Part shown: piece by piece, positions 16,556 through 24,442 of the stretch
Position numbering within the stretch: the stretch's first letter is position 1
Layout: each line of letters opens with the position of its first letter
Source of the DNA: an uncultured Rhodospirillaceae bacterium
Lineage (GTDB): Bacteria; Pseudomonadota; Alphaproteobacteria; Reyranellales; Reyranellaceae
Direction of reading: 5' to 3'
Assembly: GCA_945952105.1 (NCBI GenBank)
Contig: CAMFGZ010000019.1
Coordinates: 1-64,000, forward strand
Length of the DNA: 64,000 nucleotides
The notes under the pieces: generated by a model
Seen by the model: the letters and a program-made list of their open reading frames with translations, nothing else
The model's database searches: none
Told to the model about the DNA's origin: nothing
Translations under genes and position numbers: made by a program

Positions 16556-18142
16556 ATGAAGACGCCATCGCTGCCCCTCGTCGCGGCAATCCTGGCCCTC
16601 TTGGCCGCCCCGGCCGCCTGGGCTCAGAAATCCGGCGGCACGCTCAAGATCGCCCACATGGACAACCCGCCGAGCGCGTCGATCCACGAGGAGGCCACGA
16701 TCTCGACCGTCATGCCGTTCATGTCGGTCTACAACAATCTGGTGATGTTCGATCCCAAGACCAAGCAGAACAGGCCGGAGAACATCATTCCCGACCTCGC
16801 CACCGAATGGAAATGGAGCGACGACGGCAAGGACCTGACCTTCAAGCTTCGCGACGGCGTGAAGTGGCATGACGGCAAACCCTTCACCAGCGCGGATGTG
16901 AAGTGTACCTGGGACATGCTGATCGCCGACGAGTCCAAGCTGCGCAAGAATCCGCGCAAGACCTGGTACTTCAACCTGAAGTCGGTCACGGTGAACGGCG
17001 ACCGCGAGGCGACCTTCCATCTCGAACGGCCGCAGCCGTCGCTGCTCACCATGCTCGCCGCCGCCTTCTCGCCGGTTTATCCCTGTCATGTACCCACGGC
17101 GCAGATGCGCACCAGGCCGATCGGCACAGGCCCATTCAAGTTCGTCGAGATGAAGCAGAACGAATCGATCAAGCTCGCGCGCAATCCGGACTACTGGAAG
17201 AAAGGCCGGCCTTACCTCGATGCGATCGAGTTCTCGATCATCCCCAACCGCGCGACATCACTGCTCACCTTCGTTGCCGGCAAGCTCGACATGACCTTCA
17301 CGTCGGTCATCACGCCGGCCATGGTCAACGACCTCAAGGTCCAGGCGCCGACGGCGATCTGCGAGACACAGCCGACCAACACGCAGGCCAACCTGCTGGT
17401 CAACCGCGAGAAGCCGCCGTTCGACGACGCCCGCGTGCGCCGCGCCATGGCCCTGTCGCTGGACCGCAATGCCTTCAACGAGATCCTGGGCCAGGGCAAC
17501 TACCGCATCGGCGGGGCGATGTTGCCGCCGTCCGAAGGGCTTTGGGGCATGCCGACTGAATTCCTGGCGACGGTGGCGGGCTACGGCTCCGACGTGGCCA
17601 AGTCGCGCGAGGAAGGCCGCAAGATCATGACCGAGCTCGGCTACACGGCCGAGAAACCACTGAAGATCAAGGTCTCGACCCGCAACATTCCGAGCTACCG
17701 GGATCCGGCAGTCATCCTCATCGATCACCTGAAGCAGGTGAACATCCAGGCCGAACTGGAGCCTCTCGAAACCGCGGTCTGGTACAACCGGATGCTGCGG
17801 CGAGACTTCTCCATCGGCATGAATATCCAGGGCGTCGGCGTCGACGACCCGGACGTCGTCTTCTACGAGACTTTCCGCTGCGGTTCGGAGCGCAACTACA
17901 CGAATTACTGCAATCCCGATGTCGAGAAGCTGTTCGACCAGCAGTCGACGATGCGCGATTTCGAAGCGCGCCGTAAGCTCGTCTGGGAAATCGACAAGAA
18001 GCTTCAGGAAGACGGCGCCCGTCCCGTCATTCAGCATGGCTGGGGCGGCACCTGCTGGCGCCCCGAAGTCAAGGCCGTGAACCTCGCGGTCAACACCATC
18101 TACAACCACTGGCGCTTCGAGGATGTCTGGCTCGACCGCTAG
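16556..18142 (+). CDS. Family 5 ABC solute-binding protein (peptide/opine type)
   Basis: A 528-residue binding protein with a Sec signal (LPLVAAILALLAAPAAWAQ). Family 5 features follow: DLATEWKWSDDGKDLTFKLR, WHDGKPFTSADV, RPIGTGPFKFVEM and DARVRRAMALSLDR. The start is the ATG after AGGAGGA at 16540-16546; the open frame has 13 further upstream codons. No permease or ATPase genes adjoin it, so it is an orphan or serves a transporter elsewhere. Ligands in this family include peptides, glutathione, nickel and opines. Confidence 0.92.
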   Translation: MKTPSLPLVAAILALLAAPAAWAQKSGGTLKIAHMDNPPSASIHEEATISTVMPFMSVYNNLVMFDPKTKQNRPENIIPDLATEWKWSDDGKDLTFKLRDGVKWHDGKPFTSADVKCTWDMLIADESKLRKNPRKTWYFNLKSVTVNGDREATFHLERPQPSLLTMLAAAFSPVYPCHVPTAQMRTRPIGTGPFKFVEMKQNESIKLARNPDYWKKGRPYLDAIEFSIIPNRATSLLTFVAGKLDMTFTSVITPAMVNDLKVQAPTAICETQPTNTQANLLVNREKPPFDDARVRRAMALSLDRNAFNEILGQGNYRIGGAMLPPSEGLWGMPTEFLATVAGYGSDVAKSREEGRKIMTELGYTAEKPLKIKVSTRNIPSYRDPAVILIDHLKQVNIQAELEPLETAVWYNRMLRRDFSIGMNIQGVGVDDPDVVFYETFRCGSERNYTNYCNPDVEKLFDQQSTMRDFEARRKLVWEIDKKLQEDGARPVIQHGWGGTCWRPEVKAVNLAVNTIYNHWRFEDVWLDR

Positions 18143-18184
18143 GAGCGCGCTAGGCTCGTGCTGTCGATCTGGTCGGAGGTTTCG

Positions 18185-18688
18185 ATGATCAAGGGTCTGC
18201 ACCACAATGCCTATCGCTGCCGAGACTCCGAGGAGACGAGGAAATTCTATGAGGATTTCCTCGGACTCCCTCTCGCGCACACACTGAAGATCGAAGAGAC
18301 AAAGACAGGCCGCACGACGGGGAGCGGCGTCCTGCATACTTTCTTCCAGCTCGACGACGGATCCTGCCTTGCCTTCTTTGAAGCGCCGGACATGCCGTTC
18401 GAGTTCAAGAACCAGCACGATTTTGACCTCCATATCGCACTGGAGGTCGAGCCCGACCACCTCGAGCGCATGTTCGCGCGGGGCAAGGCGGAAGGGCGCG
18501 AGGTCCGCGGCGTCTCGGACCATCACTTCATTCGCTCGATTTATTTTCGCGATCCCAACGGCTATGTGATCGAACTCGCGGCCAAGGTCCCGGGGCAGGA
18601 ATCGGCGATGGATCCGGCGAGCAACGGCGCGCGCCGCAAGCTCGACGAATGGCAGGCCAGCAAGCCCAGGTCGACAAGAGCGGCCTGA
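18185..18688 (+). CDS. VOC family protein (type I extradiol dioxygenase/glyoxalase fold)
   Basis: A 167-residue vicinal-oxygen-chelate protein. Metal ligands of the 2-His-1-Glu type can be placed: His in GLHHNAYR near residue 6, His in FDLHIAL near 85, and Glu in GYVIELAAK. SIYFRDPNGYVIEL is typical of the C-terminal module. The start at 18185 follows GGAGG. It lies 42 nt after the binding-protein gene. Dioxygenase, lyase or resistance roles are all possible. Confidence 0.87.
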   Translation: MIKGLHHNAYRCRDSEETRKFYEDFLGLPLAHTLKIEETKTGRTTGSGVLHTFFQLDDGSCLAFFEAPDMPFEFKNQHDFDLHIALEVEPDHLERMFARGKAEGREVRGVSDHHFIRSIYFRDPNGYVIELAAKVPGQESAMDPASNGARRKLDEWQASKPRSTRAA

Positions 18689-18718
18689 GGCCAAGGCCCG
18701 GAGACGAATGACCGGGAT

Positions 18719-18734
18719 GGCGGAATCTTCCGCC
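18719..18734. terminator. Possible bidirectional terminator hairpin
   Basis: GGCGGAA and TTCCGCC form a 7-bp stem with a 2-nt loop, between convergent stops at 18688 and 18749. There is no T-tract, so the call is tentative. Confidence 0.35.
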
Positions 18735-18748
18735 GAGACGACGAGATG

Positions 18749-19636
18749 TCAGGCCAGGTTCTTCTTGAAGAACGCGATGGTGCGGTCCCAAGCGACCCTG
18801 GCCTGGGCCTCGTTGTAGCGTGGCGTCGAATTGTTGTGAAAGCCGTGCTGCGTGCCGGGATAGATGAACATCTCGTAGGGCACGCCGTTGGTCTTCAGCG
18901 CCGCCTCGTAGGCCGGCCACATTGCATTGATGCGCTCGTCGTTCTCGGCGTACTGCACCATGAGCGGCGCCTTAATGTTAGGCACGGAAGCCGTCTCCGC
19001 CGCCGGGCCGTAGAAGGGCACCCCGGCGTTCATTTCAGCACCAAGGGTCGCCGCCAGGAAGTTGGTCGTGCCGCCACCCCAGCAGAATCCCGTCACACCG
19101 AGCTTGCCCGTGGACAGGGCATGGGCCTTCAGGAAGCGCGCGCTGTTCACCATGTCCGTCCGCTGCTTCGCCTGGTCGAGCTTGGCCTGCAGCGTGCGGC
19201 CGTCGTCGTCGTTTCCGGGATAGCCTCCGACCGGGAAAAGCCCATCCGGAGCCAGGGCGAGGAACCCCTCGGTCGCGGCGCGGCGCGCCACGTCCTCGAT
19301 GTAGGGATTGAGGCCGCGATTCTCGTGAACGACCAGCACCACGGGAAACGGACCGATGCCCTTTGGCTGGACGAGATAGCTGCGCATCGTGCCGGACGTC
19401 CCGCCCGGCGACGGATATGTCACGTATGTGGCCTTGATACGATCGTCGGTGAACGAGATCGTCTGCGCCTGCACATAGCGCGGCAGCAGCGCCTGGGCCA
19501 TGGCCAGCCCACCCACCGTCACAGCCGCGGCGCGCGCGAGGAAGGTCCGGCGGTCCATGCCGCCATGGCAGTATTCATCGTAGAGATCGAAGACACGCCG
19601 ATCGATCTCCATCTGGGTGAGGTTCCGTCCGTCCAT
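18749..19636 (-). CDS. Exported dienelactone hydrolase family protein
   Basis: A 295-residue alpha/beta hydrolase. After about 27 soluble residues comes a twin-arginine signal (MDRRTFLARAAAVTVGGLA, ending near YVQAQ), so it is probably exported folded by Tat. The nucleophile Cys is in TGFCWGGG, the catalytic His in GTQHGFHNN, and an Asp/Glu in YAENDERIN. It follows a second, cytoplasmic dienelactone hydrolase gene after 22 nt. Substrates of the family range from dienelactones to other lactones and esters. Confidence 0.9.
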   Translation of the reverse strand: MDGRNLTQMEIDRRVFDLYDEYCHGGMDRRTFLARAAAVTVGGLAMAQALLPRYVQAQTISFTDDRIKATYVTYPSPGGTSGTMRSYLVQPKGIGPFPVVLVVHENRGLNPYIEDVARRAATEGFLALAPDGLFPVGGYPGNDDDGRTLQAKLDQAKQRTDMVNSARFLKAHALSTGKLGVTGFCWGGGTTNFLAATLGAEMNAGVPFYGPAAETASVPNIKAPLMVQYAENDERINAMWPAYEAALKTNGVPYEMFIYPGTQHGFHNNSTPRYNEAQARVAWDRTIAFFKKNLA

Positions 19637-19658
19637 CGAGAAGCCCCTTGCCGTGTCC

Positions 19659-20399
19659 TCAGCCGAGATTGCGGCGGTAGAGGGCGATCAGGCGCTCCCA
19701 GTGCCGTTCGGCCGCGGGCTTGTCGTAGCACCAGCGCTGCGGGAATGCGAAACCGTGATGCACGGTCGGATGAACCTCCAGTTCGCCCCTCGCGCCAGAC
19801 TTGTCGAACAGGGTCTTGAGTTCCTTGACCATTTCCGGCGGCGCCAGCTCGTCGTGCTCGGCGCAGGAGATGTAGAGCTCACCCCTGGCCTTGCCCAAGG
19901 TCAGGTGCGGACTCTCGACCGCTTCGCTCACCAGCCAGGTACCGTAGAACGAGGCCGCTGCCGCGATCCGGTCCGGGTAGCGGGCCGCCGCCGCCAGCGA
20001 ATAGGGACCGCTCATGCAATAGCCGTGCGTTCCGACCGGCCCCTTGCTCGACTCCTTTTGTGAATCGGCAAAAGCGATCATCGCCGCCACGTCGTCCATC
20101 ACCGGTGGGATCGTCATCTTCGTGCGGACGGAGCGCATGCGCTTGTGCTCGTCGCTTCCATGCTTCAACACGTCCGGCCCGTACTTCGTGTTGGTGCCGG
20201 CGCGATAATAGAGATTGGGCAGCATCACGTAGTACCCCACCGTCGCAAGCCGGCGAACCATGTCGTACAGCTCCTCGCGGATGCCCGGAGCGTCCATCAA
20301 CATGAGCACGGGGGGATAGGGTCCGCCCCGCTCCGGATGGCAGATGAAGGTCTCCATCCGCCCATCCTTGGTCGGGATGTCCAGAATTTTCTCAATCAT
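19659..20399 (-). CDS. Dienelactone hydrolase family protein
   Basis: A 246-residue cytoplasmic alpha/beta hydrolase. The nucleophile Cys is in THGYCMSGPYSLAAAA, the catalytic His in TVHHGFAFP, and the acidic residue near SCAEHDELAPP. No signal peptide is present. GGAGGAGA lies 8-10 nt before the ATG. It is first in a two-gene operon with the Tat-exported paralogue. It is divergent from the LivK-type gene across 77 nt that hold an inverted repeat. Confidence 0.9.
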   Translation of the reverse strand: MIEKILDIPTKDGRMETFICHPERGGPYPPVLMLMDAPGIREELYDMVRRLATVGYYVMLPNLYYRAGTNTKYGPDVLKHGSDEHKRMRSVRTKMTIPPVMDDVAAMIAFADSQKESSKGPVGTHGYCMSGPYSLAAAARYPDRIAAAASFYGTWLVSEAVESPHLTLGKARGELYISCAEHDELAPPEMVKELKTLFDKSGARGELEVHPTVHHGFAFPQRWCYDKPAAERHWERLIALYRRNLG

Positions 20400-20438
20400 C
20401 GGATGTCTCCTCCTGCTTTGCGGCCTGCCAGTGTCTTG

Positions 20439-20466
20439 CTAGGCTTGGTCCAACAACAAAGCCTAG
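20439..20466. promoter_or_regulatory. Inverted repeat between divergent genes
   Basis: CTAGGCTT (20439-20446) and AAGCCTAG (20459-20466) form a perfect 8-bp inverted repeat with 12 nt between, in the promoter region shared by the dienelactone hydrolase and LivK-type genes. It could be an operator. Its TAGGCT core resembles the emr operator at 24419-24441. Confidence 0.4.
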
Positions 20467-20476
20467 GGAGAGAACG

Positions 20477-21691
20477 ATGAGACGTAACCTGCTTGGCGCG
20501 GCCGCATTTTGCCTTGCGGCATGGGCTCTGCCGGCCGCGGCGCAACTGTCCGACAACACGCTCAAGATCGGCGTCGCCACCGACCTGTCGAGCCTCTACG
20601 CCGACATCAACGGTCCCGGCGCCGTGCTCGCCACCCAGATGGCGATCGAGGATTTCGGCGGCACCGTCCTCGGCCAGAAGATCGAGTTCGTTTCCGGCGA
20701 CATCCAGAACAAGGCGGATGTCGCGGCCACCACGGTGGGCCGCTGGTTCGACAACGAGAAGGTCGACATGGTGATGGGCGCCGGCGCCTCCTCCTCGTCG
20801 ATCGCCGCCGGCCGTGTCGCTGGCGACAAGAAGAAGATCTTCATCGCACCGGACCCCGCCTCGTCGGACCTCACCGGCAAGCTCTGCAATCCCTACATGA
20901 TCCACTGGGTCTACGACACCACGGCCCTGGCCAACGGCACCGGCTCTGCGGTCGTGAAGGCCGGCGGCAAGACCTGGTTCTTCCTCACTGCCGACTATGC
21001 CTTCGGCTACGCCCTGGAGCGCGATGTCTCCGCCGTGGTCAAGAAGGCGGGTGGTACCGTGGTTGGCGGCGTCAAGCACCCGATCAACACGAATGACTTC
21101 TCCTCCTTCCTGCTTCAGGCGCAGGGTTCGAAGGCGCAGATCATCGGCCTCGCCAATGCCGGCGGCGACACGATCAACTCGATCAAGCAGGCCGCCGAGT
21201 TCGGCATCGTCAAGGGCGGCCAGAAGCTCGCCGGCCTGCTGGTCTTCATTTCCGACGTCCATTCGCTGGGCCTCGAGCGGGCGCAGGGCCTGAACCTGAC
21301 GGAGGCCTTCTACTGGGATCTCAACGACAAGACGCGCGCCTTCTCCAAGCGCTTCGCCGCCCGCTTCAACGGCAAGATGCCGACCAGCGCGCAGGCCGGC
21401 TTCTACTCCGCGACGCTCGCCTACCTGAACGCGGTCAAGGCGACCGGGACGGACGACGCCGACAAGGTCATGGCCGCGATGAAGGCCGCCAAGTGGGACG
21501 ATCCCCTGTTCGGTGCGAGCTATGTCCGTCAGGACGGCCGCAAGATGCACAACATGTATCTCTTCGAGGTCAAGAAGCCCTCCGAGTCGAAGGGTCCGTG
21601 GGACTACTACAAACTGCTGGCAACGATCTCCGGAGAAGAGGCGTTCCGCCCGCTGGCCGACAGCGAGTGCCCGCTCGTCAAAAAGAACTGA
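20477..21691 (+). CDS. LivK-type branched-chain amino acid/amide ABC binding protein
   Basis: A 404-residue type I periplasmic binding protein with a Sec signal (cleavage near AAAQ, residue 22). The mature part starts LKIGVATDLSSLYADINGPG and has FFLTADYAFGYALERDVS, as in the HAAT family. Ligands are amino acids, amides, urea or aromatic acids. No LivH, LivM, LivG or LivF genes adjoin it. GGGAGAGAACG precedes the ATG. Confidence 0.92.
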   Translation: MRRNLLGAAAFCLAAWALPAAAQLSDNTLKIGVATDLSSLYADINGPGAVLATQMAIEDFGGTVLGQKIEFVSGDIQNKADVAATTVGRWFDNEKVDMVMGAGASSSSIAAGRVAGDKKKIFIAPDPASSDLTGKLCNPYMIHWVYDTTALANGTGSAVVKAGGKTWFFLTADYAFGYALERDVSAVVKKAGGTVVGGVKHPINTNDFSSFLLQAQGSKAQIIGLANAGGDTINSIKQAAEFGIVKGGQKLAGLLVFISDVHSLGLERAQGLNLTEAFYWDLNDKTRAFSKRFAARFNGKMPTSAQAGFYSATLAYLNAVKATGTDDADKVMAAMKAAKWDDPLFGASYVRQDGRKMHNMYLFEVKKPSESKGPWDYYKLLATISGEEAFRPLADSECPLVKKN

Positions 21692-21705
21692 ACCGGAGCT
21701 CCGTC

Positions 21706-22758
21706 ATGGCCGAGCAGTCGAACATCTATGTCGGCGTCGCCGGCTATTTCGGGAAACCCGACCACACCGGCCGCGTCGGGATCTTCCGTCGCGGCACCGC
21801 TGGCGGCGATTGGCAGCATGTGCTGGGCACCGTTCAGGCCTTCACCGTCTTCGTCCATCCGAAGAATCCGGAGACCGTCTTCGCCGGCACCAATGACGGC
21901 GTATGGCGCAGTACCGATCGCGGCGCGACCTTCCGCCGGACGGCCTTCCCCGATTCAGGCAAGGAGGTCTGGTCCTTCCTGGTCGATTCGCGCGACCCCG
22001 ACCGCATCTTCGCGGGAGCCTCGCCGATCGACGTCTATCGCAGCGACGATGGCGGCGCCTCGTGGCGCCGCCTGCCGACACCCTCCATCGACACGCATTG
22101 CAAGGGCCCCTTCGCCTCGCGGGTGATGCGGCTGGTCCAGCACCCCAGGCGCCACGACGAGATCTATGCGGCCCTCGAGATCAACGGCGTCATGCGCAGC
22201 ATCGATCTCGGCCAGACCTGGACCGACTGCAGCGCGGGCCTCCTGAAGCTCGCCGAGCAGGAGCACCTCAAGAGCAAGATCGTGAGCGATACCACGGCCG
22301 AGGGAATGCTCGACGGGCATGCCGTCACCATCAACCCTGCCGATCCCGACGGGCTGTGGCTCGCCGTGCGCATGGGCCTCTTCCGCAGCGCCGACCAGGG
22401 CCGCACGTGGAAGGACATGAAGGTCGGCCGCTTCTCCCCCACCACTTACGGACGCGACATCCGCGTCTCTCCGGTCGAGCCCAACACCCTCTACTCCGCC
22501 CTCTCGGTCGCCGCCGCCAGCAAGGACGGCGGCCTCTACCGCAGCGAGGACGGCGGGGAGAGCTGGACGCGCTTCGACAAGGTCCAGGTGCACGGGACCA
22601 TCATGTCGATCGGCCTCCACCCGACCGATGCCGGTCAGGTCTACATCGGCGCCCGCTACGACGGCGAGGTCTTCGGCACGCGCGACGCCGGCAAGACCTG
22701 GCAGGCGTTGCCCTTGCCCGGCGAGGTCCAGCACATCTATTCGCTGGCGTGTGGGTGA
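21706..22758 (+). CDS. BNR/VPS10-type beta-propeller protein
   Basis: A 350-residue protein built from BNR/Asp-box blades: GVWRSTDRGATFRRT, DVYRSDDGGASWRRL, GLFRSADQGRTWKDM, GLYRSEDGGESWTRF and EVFGTRDAGKTWQAL. Each has the S-x-D-x-G-x-T-W core. There is no signal peptide, so it appears cytoplasmic, unlike most sialidases. It starts 14 nt after the LivK-type stop and is probably cotranscribed. Family members are often called glycosyl hydrolases, but I see no catalytic set; a binding or sensing role is equally possible. Confidence 0.85.
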   Translation: MAEQSNIYVGVAGYFGKPDHTGRVGIFRRGTAGGDWQHVLGTVQAFTVFVHPKNPETVFAGTNDGVWRSTDRGATFRRTAFPDSGKEVWSFLVDSRDPDRIFAGASPIDVYRSDDGGASWRRLPTPSIDTHCKGPFASRVMRLVQHPRRHDEIYAALEINGVMRSIDLGQTWTDCSAGLLKLAEQEHLKSKIVSDTTAEGMLDGHAVTINPADPDGLWLAVRMGLFRSADQGRTWKDMKVGRFSPTTYGRDIRVSPVEPNTLYSALSVAAASKDGGLYRSEDGGESWTRFDKVQVHGTIMSIGLHPTDAGQVYIGARYDGEVFGTRDAGKTWQALPLPGEVQHIYSLACG

Positions 22759-22764
22759 AGCGGT

Positions 22765-22847
22765 CATTGGAGCGCGCCACTCCAGTGGCGCTCTTGTCAT
22801 ACCGATTGACCAAAGCTTGAGCGCCGCTGGAGTGGCGCGCTCCAATG
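22765..22847. repeat. Long inverted repeat filling a convergent intergenic region
   Basis: Two 28-nt arms (22765-22792 and 22820-22847) match at 27 of 28 positions as reverse complements, with a 27-nt loop. The one mismatch would be a G-U pair in RNA. Each arm also contains a smaller near-palindrome (AGCGCGCCACT against AGTGGCGCT). It occupies nearly all the space between stops at 22758 and 22851. No T-tract follows. It could be a bidirectional terminator or a REP/MITE-like repeat. Confidence 0.75.
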
Positions 22848-22850
22848 AAG

Positions 22851-23951
22851 TTACTTCGTCTGCGCCGTGACGTCGTGCGGGGGAGCCATCGGCGCCGGCG
22901 GCGTTTCCCTTGTGCTTCCCAGCAGGCTCGTCAGGTCGCGCTGGCGGCCGGTGTCGATCTTCACCGTCGCGGTCATGCCGGCGCGTAGAGGCGACTCGCC
23001 GACATGGGGCAGCAGGCGCAGCTTCACCGGCAGGCGCTGCACGACCTTCACCCAGTTACCGCTGGCGTTCTGCGGCGGCAGGATGGCGAATTCCGCGCCG
23101 GTCGCCGGGCTCACGCTCTCGACCACCGCTTCCCAGGTTTCGTCCGGATAGGTGTCGAGCACCACGGTCGCCTTCTGGCCGACCTTCACATGGGTCAGCT
23201 CGGTCTCCTTGTAGTTGGCTTCGACCCAGGGCCGGCTCAGCACCACCAGAGAAAACAAAGGCGTTGCCGCCTTGATCTGCTCGCCCTGCTGCAGGCGCAA
23301 ATTCACCACCACGCCGTCGACCGGCGCACGGACGGTCGTACGGGCGAGATCGAGGGCCGCTCTTTCCCGCGCCGCGATCTTCTCGCGCACGGCCGAATGC
23401 GAATCGACCGGAATCTGCGGATCACCGTTCAGTGCCGTCAGTACGCGTTGCAGCTTCTCGTGTGCGGTCGCCACACGATCGGCGGCGGCCCGCGCATCGT
23501 TCTGCGATTCGTCGCGCTTGCTCGCCGAGGCCACGCCTTTCGTGGCGAGTTCCTCTTGACGCTGCGCCTGGCGCTGGAAGTAGACGGCCCGCGCCTCGGC
23601 GTCGGCCAGTTCGGCGAGGGCCTCACGCCAGATGCCGCGCAGGTTCTCGACATGGGCGCGCGCCGTGTCGAGTTCGGCCTCGGCGCTGTCGAGCGCCAAC
23701 CGGAACGGGCGGGACTCGATGGTGAGCAGAGGCTCCCCGGCCTGGACGGTCGCATGGTCCCTGGTCAGGACACGGCGGACCTGCCCCGATACTTCGGGAG
23801 AGATCTGAACGATATGAGCCTTCACGTAGGCATTGTCGGTCGAGACGTAACGCCCGCCCGACAGCCACCACCAGCCTGCACCCGCGACCGCGAGCAACGG
23901 CACCGCGAACAGCAGGGCCAGTCGAAGCACCGGGACTGGACGGCGGCTCAT
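22851..23951 (-). CDS. emrA: EmrA-type membrane fusion protein (HlyD family)
   Basis: A 366-residue adaptor with one N-terminal membrane segment (LALLFAVPLLAVAGAGWWWL) followed by GRYVSTDNAYVKAHIVQISP, typical of EmrA. A coiled-coil hairpin spans about residues 85-180, between lipoyl-like halves. LRAGMTATVKIDT near the end is also characteristic. The ATG overlaps the MarR gene stop (ATGA). A longer upstream open frame reads through the MarR gene and is not used. It should bridge the EmrB pump and an outer-membrane channel. Confidence 0.92.
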   Translation of the reverse strand: MSRRPVPVLRLALLFAVPLLAVAGAGWWWLSGGRYVSTDNAYVKAHIVQISPEVSGQVRRVLTRDHATVQAGEPLLTIESRPFRLALDSAEAELDTARAHVENLRGIWREALAELADAEARAVYFQRQAQRQEELATKGVASASKRDESQNDARAAADRVATAHEKLQRVLTALNGDPQIPVDSHSAVREKIAARERAALDLARTTVRAPVDGVVVNLRLQQGEQIKAATPLFSLVVLSRPWVEANYKETELTHVKVGQKATVVLDTYPDETWEAVVESVSPATGAEFAILPPQNASGNWVKVVQRLPVKLRLLPHVGESPLRAGMTATVKIDTGRQRDLTSLLGSTRETPPAPMAPPHDVTAQTK

Positions 23952-24397
23952 GATCCGTGGGCTCCTACCATGGACTGGAGCTGCCCCTTCACCCGCCCCG
24001 CCAGCCGCGTGAACTGATCCCGTTCGGCGGCCGTCAGCGGCGCCAGGGCATCGTCGACCGTGGCTTCCGCGATCGCCCACATTTCCTTGTGGGCCCGGCG
24101 GGCGTCGGGGGTGAGATGGAGGCGGTTGATGCGGCGGTCGCCATCGTCGGGGCGGCGCTCGACCCAGCCGTTCTTCTGCATCCGGTCGATCATGCGGCCG
24201 GCGCTGGCGCGGTCGATTTCCAGCATGTCGGCGAGTTCGGTCTGGCTGGCACCCGGCCGGCGATAGAGACGGGTGAGCACCAGCCACTGGGCGCGCGTCA
24301 GGCCGATGTCACGCACGCGCCGGTCGAACACAGTGCGAATCAGACGCGCAACGTCCGATAGCACGTAGCCGATATATTCGTCGTCGTCCGGACCCAA
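23948..24397 (-). CDS. MarR family transcriptional regulator
   Basis: A 149-residue winged-helix repressor. RAQWLVLTRLYRRPGASQTELAD leads into the recognition region IDRASAGRMIDRMQKNGWVERR, and the wing carries DDGDRRINRLHLT. It is first in a two-gene operon with emrA and divergent from emrB. The 45-nt gap holds a perfect palindrome that is its likely operator, so it should repress both sides until a ligand binds. Confidence 0.92.
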   Translation of the reverse strand: MGPDDDEYIGYVLSDVARLIRTVFDRRVRDIGLTRAQWLVLTRLYRRPGASQTELADMLEIDRASAGRMIDRMQKNGWVERRPDDGDRRINRLHLTPDARRAHKEMWAIAEATVDDALAPLTAAERDQFTRLAGRVKGQLQSMVGAHGS

Positions 24398-24418
24398 GGA
24401 TACTCGCTAGAGATTGTT

Positions 24419-24441
24419 GCCTAGGCTACATTAGCCTAGGC
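24419..24441. promoter_or_regulatory. Probable MarR operator between emrA-marR and emrB
   Basis: GCCTAGGCTA and TAGCCTAGGC, 10-nt arms around a central CAT, form a perfect 23-nt palindrome. It sits 1 nt before the emrB ATG and 21 nt from the marR start. This size and position are typical for a MarR dimer site. Confidence 0.75.
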
Positions 24442-24442
24442 C

